A stretch of DNA of 64,000 nucleotides from Strigops habroptila (GCF_004027225.2 NW_022651110.1:543517-607516), one strand, 5' to 3'. Positions 1 through 44,900 are shown, counted from the stretch's first letter. Translations and numbers: made by a program. The notes: generated by a model not told the origin, from the sequence alone.

Positions 1-205
1 ATCGATGATTTATAAGCGATAATCATTATCGATTATCATTATTACCAAGCATCAATTATTACCAATTATCGTTTATTATCAACCATCATCATTATCATTA
101 TTATTATCAATCATCATATTATAGCTTAGTATCAGATGATCGATAATAATCGATAATTGATAATTATAATAATCGATAATAATAATAGATAATAATTGAT
201 AATAA
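1..205. repeat. AT-rich simple repeat (ATCGATAAT/ATTATC)
   Basis: The first 205 bases are short permutations of ATTATC, CGATAAT and TAAT on both strands, so the stretch is full of small palindromes. It continues past the left edge. Confidence 0.85.
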
Positions 206-849
206 TCCTGTGGCTGCGCTTGGATTCAATAAAGAATGAGTAATAAAATCACATTAATAATTATTAATAATAACGATCACCAAATAATTCAACATTTCGA
301 TTTCAAATTTGAATTCTCTGAATTGGAAGAATCCGAAGGGTCCGTTCTCCATTTGCAACGAAATTTTCCCCATTTGGAGGTTGATTTTCAACGGGAAAAT
401 TCAACTCCGAATTCCCCAAAGTGGGAAATTTGGCTTTTCACCATCCTTAATAAAAAAATGGAACATTTTCAACACTTGAAAATGGAAGCGTGAGAAATTG
501 CCTTCTCAGTTTTAAAGCTACAATTAAATCCTAATTAATATTAATTTAATATTAAGAGGAGAGGATTTTTACAGGCTTTAAGGCTAAATTTTAAAATAAA
601 AATGAAATTTTGGGGTTTCAGACACCATTTTTCAATGTTTCCATTTGAGTAAACGTGAAAAATCTAAATTTTGGGCTTTAATTAAAACATGCAATTAAAA
701 AAAAATCTCACTTCGATTAAATTCTAAAATTTAAACTGAATTTTGGGGTTTAAGGTTTAAGTTTGTCAAATAAAGATTTGGTTTGAAGCAAAACCTAAAT
801 TTGGACTCATTTCACCATTTTAATCCAAATATTCTCACTTCACAAAAAT
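206..849. other. AT-rich intergenic sequence without a gene
   Basis: I see no gene or recognisable element. Low-complexity T-rich and A-rich words dominate, and the short open frame at 236-493 has no domain or splice support. Confidence 0.6.
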
Positions 850-1476
850 TTAAACCTCAAATTTCAATTTTCAACCTCAAATTTCAGAATGAATTTTTAA
901 ATGTAACCCTCAAGTTCAAAATCCAAAATCCTCGAATTTAAAAAATGAATCAATTTTTAAATTTAACCCTAAAATTACAGATTTAACTCTCAAATTCCAT
1001 ACTTAACCCTCAACTTTCAATGGTAAGCCTCAATTTTCAGATTTCGACCTCAAGTTCCAAATTTAACCCTTACATTTCAAATTTCAACCTGATTTTTCAA
1101 GTTTAACTTTCAAATTAGACTTAATCCTCAAATTTCACGCCTAACCCTCAAATTTCAGCTTTAACCCTCAAATTTCAATGTTAAGCCTCAAAATTTCAAC
1201 CTCAATTTTCAAATTTAACCCTTACGTTTCAAATTTCACCCTGAATCTTCAAATTTAACTTTCAAATTACAGATTTAATGGAATTTCATATTTACCCCTC
1301 GAATTTCAATTTCAACTCTCAAAGTTCAAGCCTCAATTTTCAAACGTCATCCTTCAATTTCAAATCTCACCCTGACTTTTCAAACGCAACCTGTAAAGTT
1401 TCAAATTCAAGCCTCAAGTTTCAAATTCAAGCCTCAAATTTCAAATTCAAGCCTCAAGTTTCAAATTCAGGTTCCG
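850..1476. repeat. Minisatellite of AACCCTCAAATTTC-type units
   Basis: Imperfect units of about 18-24 bases built on AACCTCAAATTTCAAATTT fill the interval. The composition changes abruptly to GC-rich at about 1480, near the BRD4 3' end. Confidence 0.85.
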
Positions 1477-1637
1477 AATCTCCTTTTCCCCATGTTTGGA
1501 AGTTCGGGGATGACACCAAGGCGGGGTTGGGGAGACCCCTCCTCCTCTGGCCCCGCCCCTTTCCCCCAGGCCCCGCCCCCCGGTGCAAGAAGCGGCCAAT
1601 CCCGTGGCGTGTTTTGTACAAAACCAAAAGAGCTGCG

Positions 1638-1643
1638 TTTATT
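1638..1643 (-). terminator. BRD4: BRD4 long-isoform poly(A) signal
   Basis: AATAAA on the minus strand is followed by CTTTTGGTTTTG, a fitting GU-rich downstream element. It is the only canonical hexamer I see on this strand between the stop codon and the AT-rich left flank. Confidence 0.75.
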
Positions 1644-1949
1644 CCATCATCATCATCAGCATCATCAGCACCGGCCCCGGCCCCGGCTCCGGCCGCGCCT
1701 CCGGGGGTCGGATCCGAGCGACGGCTCCGGGCGGCTCCGGCCAGGAATAATTATAATAATAATAATATAATAACATTAATGGGGGGGAGGGGGGAGGCTC
1801 CGCCCCCGGGGGTGCGCCGGGGCTCGGGAATGCCGGGAATGGGCTGGAGCCCCGACAGGAGCGGGAAAACCATTAAAATCATACAAAAAGCACGGGAGAA
1901 AGCGGCGACTTGTGGGAGGAAATGGGCAAAAGGGGAGCTCCGGGAGGGG

Positions 1950-2555
1950 GATGGGGGGAAAGGGAGGGAAATGAAGGGAAAAGATGGAAAAAGAGGAATA
2001 AAGAAGGAAAAGAAAAGGGAAGAAAGGAAATAAGGGAAGAAAGGATGAAAATGGGGAAAACAGGAGGAAAATAAAGGGGAAAAGGGAAATAAAGGAAAAA
2101 CGAAGAAGGGAGAAAAGGGAAATGAAGAAAAAAGGAAAAAAAAGCAGGAAACTGAAAGGAAAAAGAGGAAGAAAGAAAAAAGGGAAAAGAAAAAAGAAAA
2201 AAGAGGAAAAGAGGAAAAAAGAAAAAAGAGGAAAAAGGAGAAAAAAGGGCAATAAAAAATAAAAGGGAAAAAAGGCAAAAAGGAGAAAAATGGGGAAAAA
2301 AACAGAAAAAGGGAAAGAGGGGAAAAGGAGGAAAAGGAGTGGAAAAATAAAGAGAAAAGGGAAAAAAGGAGGAAAAAGGAAAAAAATTAAAAGAAAAAAG
2401 GAGAAAAATGAGCAGGGAAAGGACAAAAATAAAGAGGAAAATATTGGGAAAAAGGAGGAAAAAAGAAAAAAGGAGGGAAAAAATGGAGAAAAATTTGGGA
2501 CAAAGGGAGAAAAAGACTGAAAAAGTAGGAAAAAAAGGAGGAGGAAAAACCCCCA
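1950..2555. repeat. Homopurine/homopyrimidine tract in the BRD4 3' UTR
   Basis: The plus strand is almost only G and A (GGGAAAA, GGAGGAAAA words) for about 600 bases, so the transcript is a long C/U tract. Scattered pyrimidines are few. Confidence 0.85.
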
Positions 2556-2694
2556 AAACGGAAGGGGGGGGGCTCCCCTCCCCCATCGCCCCTCCCTCTC
2601 TCCGGCTGCCCCTCCCCTCCCCCGCCGCCCCTCCCCCTCCCGCCCCTCCCGCCCTTCCCGGTCGCGTTTTTGCCGCCGTTTGAACCTTTCGAAT

Positions 2695-3330
2695 TCCGAA
2701 AAGAAATTCCTTTTTTTTTTTTTTTTTTTGTTGGTTTTTTTTTTTCCAAAATACGTGAAAAAACAAGAAAAAAAAAACCAAAAAACAAAACACCCAAATA
2801 AAAATAAACCCGGAATATACATTGGGAAGGGGGGGGGGTGGGGGGGGCGGGGAAGGGCCTTTTCCCGGCGGATTCGCGTCTGGATCGAGCTTTTCCGCTG
2901 GGATTGGACTTGAATCTTTTTTTTCCTTTTGGATGTTTTAGAAGATTTGGGCGGGTTTTTTTTGCCATTTTTCAAGGGTTTTGGTGTGAAAAGAGGGAAG
3001 AAAGAGGGAAAAGAAGGAGAATTCCCGGCATTCCGGGGACGGCCGCGCCGGACGATCCCGCTCCCGCATTAACACTTAACGGAGAGTCCGAAGCTTTTTT
3101 GACTTTTCCATGTTTTTTTTTTTTTTTGGTTTTTTTTTTTTGTTTTTTTTTTTTTTTGGCGGGGGAGGGAAAAAGGAGAAAAATTTTCGTGGTGTTTTTT
3201 TTTTTTTTCCTTTCTTTTTTGTGGATTTTTTTTTTCCCCCTGTGGTTTTTTTTTGTTTTTTTTTTTTTTTTTTTTCCTGGGAATTTTTTGTTGGTTTTTT
3301 GTGGTTTTTTTTCCTTGGAAAGAGTCAAAT
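2695..3330. repeat. Clustered poly-T/poly-A homopolymer runs in the BRD4 3' UTR
   Basis: Many T runs of 8-20 bases on the plus strand are broken by single G or C bases. In the BRD4 mRNA they are A-rich tracts. Confidence 0.8.
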
Positions 3331-3368
3331 CGGGAGGAACAAAACGGGCGCCGGAGCCGCCGGCGCCG

Positions 3369-35944
<32,576 letters not shown>

Positions 35945-36035
35945 CTAACAAATGATGTCCCGTGGGTAAAAAAGGACATTCCAAGGTAATTCCATGCCCA
36001 GGAGTCAGTGGTGCCTCTTTGCTCCCGAGTTTTAC

Positions 36036-36148
36036 CCCTGTTCTTGCCTAATCTGGCCAAAAGGACCTCAATGTTCTCCATGGAGTCTTCAAACGTTGCT
36101 GACTCTCGGCTGGAACCACCTTCAGCTCCAGGGTTGAGTTTGCCAACA
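36036..36148 (-). other. Exon-like block C in BRD4 intron 1
   Basis: The 113 bases have an acceptor (GTCTCTTCTAG|TGTTGG) and donor (AACAGGG|GTAAAA). One frame is open throughout (contains ESATFEDSMENIEVLLARLG). It lies 220 bases upstream of the BRD4 start exon, so a spliced 5' UTR exon is also possible. Confidence 0.25.
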
Positions 36149-36379
36149 CTAGAAGAGACCTTAAGCTGGGGCTGGCCAACTTTGAGCCCCAGCTAAAGGA
36201 ATGCAGGGCGACACACTGATCTCCTTTCAGCTCCTCAGGAGTGCCCACCCCACCACCACGGCTCAGCTAACCTCGATTTCATGCCCAAATGTGTCTTTTA
36301 GGTGGATGTTGAGCTTCCACGAGATGCTTCAGCTGGACCATGCAGTGGACAGACCCACATCTAATTCATCCTGTCTGCT

Positions 36380-36605
36380 TTTGGTAAGTGATTTAGGTAG
36401 ATGATCACCTTTAGGTCTATAATCTAGGCTGACAAGTCTTTAGGTAGATCATCTAGGTAGGTAATTTTTAGGTGGATCCTTAGGTAGATAATCTTTAGGT
36501 CCATGATCTTTAGGTGGCTCATTTTGGTAGCTCATCTTAAGGCAGGTAACTTGGGTAGACAACTTAGGTAACTAATTTGGGTACATAATCTGTAGGTAGC
36601 TGATC
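36380..36605. repeat. Minisatellite (TTTAGGTAGATCATC units)
   Basis: Imperfect units of about 15-20 bases, TTAGGTAGATAATCTTTAGG, occupy about 220 bases. Confidence 0.8.
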
Positions 36606-37205
36606 TAAACATCATTCTGAAGACCAGAAAAGGTCTTTCTGCTGAGCTTATGGACTTCTCCAGCCATGACGAGCCACCATGAATTGGTGGCTTCACCACC
36701 ACTGTGTGGTGAACATGTAGATACCCTCCAGGATGTGTCCGTTGTCCACTTTCATGCTGAGCACACGTTAAACTTCAGACGTGCAGCTCTGAATTTGGGT
36801 TTGGGTTGATATTCTGCTGCCTTAGAGCAGCCTCATGGCTCTGGTCATGGACAGGGTCTCCACATGGACCACAGAGAGGAACAAAGCCAGAGACATGAAG
36901 CAACCTGACCTGCTATGGCCCTCAGCTGCTTCATAAGACCTCTGCTGGTCTTTGCTGTGGTCCATGGCTTTAACTGGCCGAAATCTACCCCTGACCACCC
37001 TCATACCCCAGGGCAGGTCTTGGTCTTTACATGATGGGTTCAGCTTTTCAGGGCTCCAACTGAGCCAAAGCATCACTTGCTGCTTCAGGATGGTGCTGAT
37101 TCCTCTGGGATGCACATAAAAGGAAGCTCCCAAGGGATAAACTGCTCTTAGCCAGTGGAGGCCAAGCACCAGGAGTCCCCTGTTCAATGCAAGGAGCTAC
37201 TGTAC

Positions 37206-37322
37206 CTTGTAGGATACATTGCCATAGAATTTTGCCCCAGAAAATGATGCAGAGTCAGAAGTTGCTTGGCTTGTCCATCTATCTTCCGTGGCTTCAGGCA
37301 CAGATGCCTTCAGATACCGTAT
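37206..37322 (-). other. Exon-like block B in BRD4 intron 1
   Basis: The 117 bases have a good acceptor (TTTCTTCCCTCAG|ATACGG) and a fair donor (TACAAG|GTACAG). One frame is open for all 39 codons (contains KASVPEATEDRWTSQATSDS); the other two are closed. Its phase does not join directly to block A. Confidence 0.25.
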
Positions 37323-37739
37323 CTGAGGGAAGAAACAAGCACTTAATCCAAGGCAGCAACCAAAGGCATCAGAAACGAAGGCACCTCCAGAGAAGCAGGT
37401 ACTTCTCAGTGTGTATCAATACTCCAGGGAAGGAAAGGAGCCAACAGCAAACATGGGACACTGATGGAAAACCAAGGAACTGACACCAGATTTGAGCTTT
37501 TCCCAGGCATTTTTCCACCTTTTAGACAAGCTTATTCCTGAAATTCAACCTTTCAAGGCCCGAGACTGATTTCTTCCATGGATTTATCCTTTCATTTATC
37601 CTGCACCCTTTTCACTGGATCCCACCACCCTCCTCTTGTGTTATCAAACTCGAGCACTTCTTTCCCCTCAAGGGGAAAGCACCATCCCAACTCATCCTGG
37701 CCTCATTTGACCCCTAAAAACATGGATATCGATGCGATG

Positions 37740-38192
37740 GGCACACATGAGAGGGACGTGGAGCTGCTGGAGAGACTCCAGAGGAGGCCCCGGAGCTGCT
37801 GCGAGGGCTGGAGCAGCTCTGCCATGGAGCCAGGCTGAGAGAGCTGGGCTGGGGCAGCCTGGAGAAGAGAAGGCTCCTGAAGGGGACACCTTAGAGCAGC
37901 TCCAGAGCCTAAAGGGGCTCCAGGAGACCTGGAGAGGGGCTTTGGACAAGGGATGGAGGGATGGGATGAGGAGTAACTGCTTCCAATAGGAAGAGAAAAG
38001 AGTTAGGTGGGATATTGGGAGAAGTTTTTCCCTGTGAGGGTGGTGGGACACTGGGTTGAAGGGAGAAGCTGTGGCTGCCCCATCCCTGGCAGTGTTCAAG
38101 GCCAGGTTGGACACAGGGGCTTGGAGCAACCTGCTCTAGTGGAAGGTGTCCCTGCCCGGGGCAGGGGGTTGGACCAACCCAAACCACTTTGT
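37740..38192 (+). mobile_element. CR1 LINE fragment (3' end)
   Basis: Shows GAGGGACGTGGAGCTGCTGG, CTGGAGAAGAGAAGGCTCCT, GGTGGTGGGACACTGG and TGGACACAGGGGCTTGGAGC, and breaks off after GGGCAGGGGGTTGGA before the usual 3' end. Confidence 0.88.
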
Positions 38193-38462
38193 GATCAAGG
38201 AATTCTTGGGAAGGCGACATGAGGAATATCTCCAACGCCATCCCAAGGGAGCAGAACTGCTGGAGTGCTTCTGGCATCTCTGCTGGGTTTTATTGCTCAG
38301 CTTCCGTGAGGAGCTTTTTCAGTCATGGGCAAAACCAGGAGAACAGGGAGAACGTGGGGAGAAAGCAGCAGCATCTCCCAGGGAAGGGAGATGGAGAAGG
38401 CTCTGCAGCACCATGGAAGTCAGGGCTCTTCCCACTAAGGGAACAGCCTGTTGCTGCCTGCA

Positions 38463-38555
38463 GGGACAACCTGCTCTAGTGGAAGGTGTCCCTGCCCGTG
38501 GCAGGGCTTGGAACTGGATGAGCCTTAAGGTCCCTTCAACCCAAATCAGTCTTCT
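38463..38555 (+). mobile_element. CR1 3'-end fragment
   Basis: AACCTGCTCTAGTGGAAGGT to GAGCCTTAAGGTCCCTTCAA, the last ~90 bases of CR1. It lies 270 bases past a larger CR1 copy that lacks its own 3' end. Confidence 0.82.
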
Positions 38556-39239
38556 TGTTACTCCTCCAAGGGCACAGCATTCCCAGAGGAGCTGGGTGTT
38601 TAAAACCCAGCTTTTCCCACCCAAGACTTTGGAAAGGTGATGTCTCATCAGGTCTGGGCTGTCTGTAACCACACACACACACCCCTTGGAGATGATGACT
38701 ATTATTACTGGAGATATCTCCAATCTTCCCAAATATCCTGATGTGAAAGCCAACCGAGTCATTCCAAAGCTGGAGCCATGAGAAAAACAACAGTTGTGGA
38801 TTTGGGGGGGGGGATGTTCCCCATTTATTCCCAAGCCTTTTAGAGGAAAACACATGTAGAAGAGCAAGTTGTGGGTACAGACAGCAGAAGACACCGTGGT
38901 TGTCCTCCGTTTTCCAAGCCCCCAGCTCTGCAAGTGCTGCCTGATGGCACCATCAGAGGTGTCCAAACCCCTCCAGATGAACCTAAAACGGCCAAATTCA
39001 GCCTCGGGGGTGGCCATGGGGGGACAAGGTGGAGTGGCTCAAAGCACCGACCAAGGGGTGCGGGAGATGGGGCTGCACATGGATGTGGGAGCAGGAAACT
39101 CCTGTCCCATGGTGTGAAACAGCACGGGAATACACCAACATCCTGAAAAGGGAGGTATTTTGTGGTGTGAAGCTTCTCCCCGACCCTGGTTCTTCCTGCT
39201 GGAATCAGCTCCATGGGAAAAGCAGCCTCAAACCATTCC

Positions 39240-39355
39240 AGGAGGGATTTAAGAGATGTGAGGGACATGGCTTAGGGGTAGACTTGGCAGCGCCAGGCTA
39301 ATGGTTAGACTCAGTCTTAAAGCTCTGTCCCAGCCTAAATGATCCTACGCTCCCA
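39240..39355 (+). mobile_element. CR1 3'-end fragment, degraded
   Basis: GATTTAAGAGATGTG, GAGGGACATGGCTTAGGGGT, GACTTGGCAGCGCCAGGCTA and AATGGTTAGACTCAGTCTTA align with the CR1 3' end; divergence is high. Confidence 0.75.
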
Positions 39356-39592
39356 CAAAGCAGCAGGATAATGGAGTTAGATCCAGCTCCAAATCCCCAC
39401 AGCAGGATGAAGGTTCATGGAATCCCGTCTCTGGCAAAGCCAGGGATGTGCCCACTGCAGCTTCTATGAGGTTAACTCCACCCAAAGCACTCCCAGCCAA
39501 TGTGTGAAGCTCACCCTGGCTGTAAACGACTCCCACAATCCTGCCTGCCACCCCCAAAAGCTGGGAATCCTCAGACAATTTGGGATCCTTAC

Positions 39593-39686
39593 CTGAAATC
39601 CGAGTTGACCCTTCGAGGTTTTCGGTTCTTCTTCACCAGCTGAACCCTCTGACCTTCATTTTCGAGGCTACTATTGAAAGAAAGAT
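39593..39686 (-). other. Exon-like block A in BRD4 intron 1
   Basis: The 94 bases are bounded by a fair acceptor (CCCTTCCAG|ATCTTT) and a strong donor (TTTCAG|GTAAGG). One of three frames is open for 30 codons (contains SSLENEGQRVQLVKKNRKPR). I do not recognise the peptide. It may be a non-coding 5' exon, part of a nested gene, or chance. Confidence 0.25.
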
Positions 39687-41894
39687 CTGGAAGGGAAAGA
39701 AATGAGCATGAACTCAGCACCAGAGCCCAAAGGCAGGACTAAGCCCCCCCCTTTGCCTTCTGCTCTCCGTGTCTCTGCCTTTATTTGTAGGGAGTGACGT
39801 GGAGGGGCTGGAAAACCGGGAATCTTTGGTGCTGAGAAGCGTCACAGCGCCACGTGGATGGGGGAAGGATCCAGACCATCGGCCAAGTTTAAGTTAAATA
39901 CAGTGAGAAGGAGTTAATCTGAGCTCACAAACCCACCACAGCTCACTGAGAGCTCCCACAAGCACAGATGAACCCTCACATTACACATAAAGCTCTTCCC
40001 AGCCCACAAAGTCCTACCCAGTTCTTTAAGCCGGGTTTAACTTAAGCAAAACCTGGATTTAACCCAATCCAAGCACCTCAAAGCCTGGCTTAGCAGTTTA
40101 CAAGAGGTGCTGAGCCCCAGGGTAAGAACAAGCACCACTTGTGCTCCAGCTTTCCACGGGAATTGCCTAACAAAGATGAGGTTTAAGCTTCTATCACAAA
40201 GACAACCCCTGAAAGGTGACTGGAACCACGACCAACGCTGGTTTAACACTCCCATGAGACACCCCCAGAGCCACCTCACCACGTATTAGAGCCAAAAATA
40301 CCTTAAACTCTATAAAACCCAGCTTTAATTCCATTTTCAGGAGTTTTAATTCCATTCTGGGGGGCAGGACAGACCATGAAGGACACGGGAGATGTGACAT
40401 TCCCCCCCCAGCAAAGGGAATTCAGCACATTTAAGGCATACAAAAGCCTAATGACCAGCTTAACAGCTCTGACTAAGCCCAGCCCTAGAGAGGGGCAGGA
40501 GGTTGTGCCTGCCCTGAGGTGAGGAATCCCAAGGGAATTCTGGAGGTCTCCTGCTCTTCAGTGCAGTTCTATCAGGTTGCTCAGGGCTTGGTCACTCTAG
40601 AGCCATCGTGGAGGCTGGAGCTGATGCTTTAATCCTGGGCTTGCAGAGGTGAAGCTGATCTTAGGAGAGCTCTACTCACCCTTTACTCAGGGTTTCCTGC
40701 TGGTTCACCCTTGACTCCTCCTAACAGCTTCCTAACAAAGCCCATCCTGGAGGAGGATGGACACGGAAGGCACCAAACCCTGCACCAGGCTGAGCTCAAA
40801 CCCTCACCCCACTGTTTCCTCACCCTGGCAGGGAGCTAAATCCCCCTGGATTCATTTCTATCACTAATCCCCCTTCTCCGATAGGATCAACCGCATGAAA
40901 CCACAAACACAGGTTGGTTTCCCTCTTGTAGATGCAGAAGGATCTTGTGTTCCTCCTCCAGCATCCTCTGTGTGGCTCCAGCAGCGCCCAGAACATCTCC
41001 TACAGGGAGAAGGCACCACGTCTCCTACTGAGGGTTGTAACTACAACCCCCTCTAAACCACGGTGATTTAAAGGGGTTTATGTCACCAATTTTCCTGTTT
41101 TCCCCCCCATCGGGATACATGGGAATGAGCAGGAACCACTTACAGCAGGAAATCACACTAAGACGGAAGGAAAAGGTTTCAGCCCTGAGCACTGAGTGAA
41201 CTGAAGACTTGAAGAAAGGGGTGCAAAGGATGTCATAAAACATCAAAAAAGGGGGGAAATAAGGATTTTTCCCCTTAAAGAAGGCAAAGGGCAAGGAAAA
41301 ACCCCGGTAAATGATCCATGCAGTGCCCGAAAATGGGATTTACTGGGATGATTTGAAGTCTTGGTCCAAGTTCAGCCCTCCCGAGACCCCCCAGCAGCCA
41401 CTTTGCAATGAAGAACCTGCCAATATGAGCCCTGGAATCACTGAAGTGCTTCTCCTTCACCTGGAGGCTCCTCTTCTAAGTCCATTGAGTTGTTTTTAAT
41501 CCATCGAGGTCCCATTCATGTTCCTGTGATGAGGAATATCATCCAGGAGAAGGTGAGCAGCACCCGCCCAGCCTGGAGAGCAGCTTCCAGCTCTTGTAAG
41601 GGAGCAAAAACCCCTTTGTAGATACACCAAGGAGATGAATCCCACCCAAAAAGGCAGACAGGGATCTCGCTGAGGCTCCCTGGCCCTCAGCAATGGATGT
41701 GGGGAGCAGGGGAGGTCCTGGGTGTCTCCCACTGATGCCTCCACCTCCAGTGTCCCTCCTGCACCTCTCAGGGTTGGGTGAGCCTCAGCAGATGCCCCAT
41801 TTCAAGGTCTCTCTGGTGCTTCTTCACTGCTGGGGGGCCCCGAGCTCCTCACTGCACCACCAGGAAGGCTTTATGAGAAGCAAGAGAGAAGGAT

Positions 41895-41995
41895 TCAAGC
41901 CCAGGTTGGAGCAACCTGGTGCGGTGCAAGGTGACGAGAGGGTTGGAGCTGGAGGAGCTTTACGGTCCCTTCCAACCCAAAGCATTCCAGGATCC
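41895..41995 (+). mobile_element. CR1 3'-end fragment, degraded
   Basis: CAGGTTGGAGCAACCTGGTG and GGAGCTTTACGGTCCCTTCC retain the CR1 3' end with internal deletions. Confidence 0.75.
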
Positions 41996-44900
41996 CATGG
42001 AGCCCCTCAACAAGGCCTCACGTCCCAGAGGAACCCCTGCAGAGGTCCTTCCCTCACCACTTTGAGCCTCTTCTCCACGTGAGCAGCCCAACAGGAGCTC
42101 ACCAGCACCCAAGACCTCAGCCTCCTGCCTCCATGGGACGGATGCAGGATGTGACCCGGCGCCGTGCCCACCACAAGGCATCAGCGCCGGGAGCCGACGT
42201 CCTTCCAAAGGCACTTGTTTTGTCTGGGAAGCTTTATCTCCATCGCAGGCTGTGCTCCAGGGGGTTCATCCAGCTCCAGGACACGCACTCCAGCTGGAAA
42301 CGCTGTTTTCCACATGGATTTTGCTCGGCTCGAGCCACCTCGAACACACAAGGGATGTTCTAGCACCCCCCTCCCACTCCTGATATCCAAGTGCGTGTAA
42401 AGGAGTATTAAACCCTCAGTTTTCCAGCAAAATGAGGGGGGAAAAGCCCACCTGGAGCTCAGATGCTTCCCAAGTGGATTTTTTCCACTCGGTGATTCCC
42501 ACCTTCCCACATGGAGCTATTTTTAGCCGTAACAGTTGTGGTTCATAGTAAAGGTCTGAGCTCTTCCCATGTTTTCACCCTGATTCCACACTGGAATGGC
42601 AACCGGAGACCCCTGCTCCCAGCACGGATCCAAGATTCCCAACACCACAAAGGAAAGGAAAAAGGGGGAATTTGATGCAGGAATTGCACTTAAAACGAGC
42701 ACTTCTGGTACCTGCTCCACCTGGATCCCTGAATTCCCACAGCAACATTCAAAGCCACACACTTGGGAATGTTGTTTGGATGATCCAAAGTCTGAGTCCG
42801 CACATTTTAGACCACATATGAGGGATAAAGCCTCGGACAAAGCTTTTCCCAGGAAGAGCCAGCAAAGCAGTGGATACTAAAGTGGGAATTACAAGTGTTT
42901 TGGATACCAGGAATGGGTTTCCTCCTCCTTAGCCCCACGTGAGCCGCGCTCAGACACCAGCACCACACACTTGTTCAGCACTGAACTAAATCCAGGTCTG
43001 GATGAAGCCTGACTAGGAGCCACCGTGCACCAAATTCCCTGGAATTCCCATTGTGGGCTCCTCAGCCCCGTGTAACACCAAAGAGCTGCCAAACCCAGCT
43101 GCATCCAGGAAGTAACAGCTACTTCAGTCCCCGTCGGGAAGCAGGGATCCAATGCGCTGTACAAGGGAGGAAGCTCAGAATCCTGCTTAAAATCAAGGGG
43201 AACATCAAGTTTTTCCTCATTCTTGAGACGACCAGAACAAACTTCACCCCATCCCATGGGGCAAAAGCCGGATTTAAAGTTGGAATCATGGATTTAAGAG
43301 AGGAAAGCGCTTTAACCCGTTGGAAATGAGATTCAATGCAGGCCACCAACCGGCTGCCAGGCTGCAAGGGCACATCGGAGCTCCAGAGCCCAGGAAGAGG
43401 GTTTCCAGCAAGGCCAGTTTAGCCTCAAATCCTTTCATTTATGGGAGAATCCAGCTCCACGCAGGGATTTCATCCCATATCCAGTCATTCTGCAGCTCGG
43501 AGACACTGTTTTGGAGCCCCAGGCTCAGGATCTGACCCGACCCAACCGCAACATTAACTCTTTACAAGGCTTAAGAAGCCAAAGCAAAGGTGTGGAGGGA
43601 AAACCAGATGGGAATGGCCTAAAAAGAAGGGAACTGGCTTCATATTCCCATTTCTGCCTGGTTAAGAGCCTCCCAGCCGATCTGCTGCCGGGAATGAGGA
43701 GTTTTCCTTCTCTTCATTGCAGAGACAGGCTGGAAAGACCTGAAAATGCCAAGGTTAGAGAGTGGGAGCAGCAGCTGGGTTGTGATTAGGACAAGCTGGA
43801 ATGTCTCCTCCTTCCCTCCCTGGCCAGGAGCTGTTTAAGCTTGAGGCTGCTGCCAGAAAAGCCAACTTTTAACCCATTCATTCCTAAGAGTGGAGCACAA
43901 GGAGCCCCCACGTTGTATAATCCATGGCAAGAGGAATGGGAATGTTTCTAACTGGAGCGATGGACACCAACCTCAACAGTTATCCGGGAGGGAAGACATT
44001 TAGTGAGGAAGGAGGCGGGTGATGCAACATGGAGAGTGTGTTTCCACTCCCACTTCCATGCAGAAGTGATCCCCGTCGGGGTCAGCGTGCCCCGGAGCAG
44101 GATGGAGCTCCGGGAGCTGGCTCCAAGCTCCTCCTCATTAAACAGGGATTTGAGGAGTCATCAGGGTAATGAGGAACCCGACTGGCTGTGAATCAGGAGG
44201 AGCTTTCTCCATGGAGCAGGGAAGACCCGTCCTGATGGGGTTGCTCCGAGGTGCAGGAAGCACCGGGATGCTCCTGTTAATCCTCGCCCTGGAGTAAGTT
44301 ACTCACTTCAGCCTAACCTAGCTGGAGGGAGCTCAGACAAGCAGGTGCTGGCTACTAAAAGCCCTCAGCTCACATTAACTGTGCTGAAGAGCAGCAGAAC
44401 CCCCCCTCTCCAAGATCTCCAGCTTGGGTTCTGCACGTCCTGCTTCCACTGGCTCCCACAGACCAACCACCCAAAGGAACAGCAGGAATATTCCAGGGTG
44501 GAATACTGAGGCAGTTTTGGGTTCCTAACCCAGCTTCTTACTGGCGTGGAGCAGGTCAAGGGGCTCCTGAGGTGAGAAAGGCCATTTCCATCCCGGTGCT
44601 GGGATAAGGAGATGGAGATGTGGGAGCATATGAACCATCACAAATGCACCCTCCAACACACGCTCAGGGCCACTTGTTACTCAAAGAGAATTAAAGACTT
44701 AGCAAGTCTTCACCAAGGACTGACTTGAAGTCGCTGTTTGTCTTCTCTCCCAACCTCCTTGAGCTAAGATTGAAGAGCAAACCGGACTCAAGGGTTAAAC
44801 CTGAGCTCCTGAAGGATGCCCCAGTGTGCTTTACCAAAACCCAAGCTTAAAATGAACATCTAGAAGGCAACTTCCTCCTAAAATAGGCAGGATACAGAAG

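Larger units (their letters stand above)
1620..3368 (-). other. BRD4: BRD4 3' UTR
   Basis: The interval from the stop codon to the first AATAAA on this strand is about 1.75 kb and is strongly biased. In mRNA sense it begins with A-rich runs broken by C or G (about 2930-3330), continues through GC-rich and mixed sequence with more homopolymer A (about 2695-2790), then about 600 bases of almost pure C/U (about 1950-2555), then GC-rich sequence. The 3' end is inferred from the poly(A) signal, not observed. Confidence 0.7.

Noticed and set aside
236-493. 85-codon plus-strand frame in AT-rich DNA
   Set aside because: No homology, no splice context and a length expected by chance.
1751-2975. Phe/Ser/Pro-rich minus-strand open frames up to 399 residues
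   Set aside because: The C/U-rich tract of the BRD4 3' UTR lacks stop codons by composition; low-complexity peptide only.
36036-36081. N-terminal extension of BRD4 from block C into the start exon
   Set aside because: The open frame of block C enters the start exon out of frame with the BRD4 ATG.
38688-38725. A 29-base exon-like segment that would join block A in phase
   Set aside because: It does not restore phase to block B and its acceptor tract is weak.
44542-44753. Two very short exon-like segments (25 and 50 bases) with good splice signals upstream of block A in BRD4 intron 1
   Set aside because: Short intervals between splice-like sequences are frequent by chance in 18 kb, and several mutually inconsistent chains can be built; I do not count them as exons without RNA evidence.
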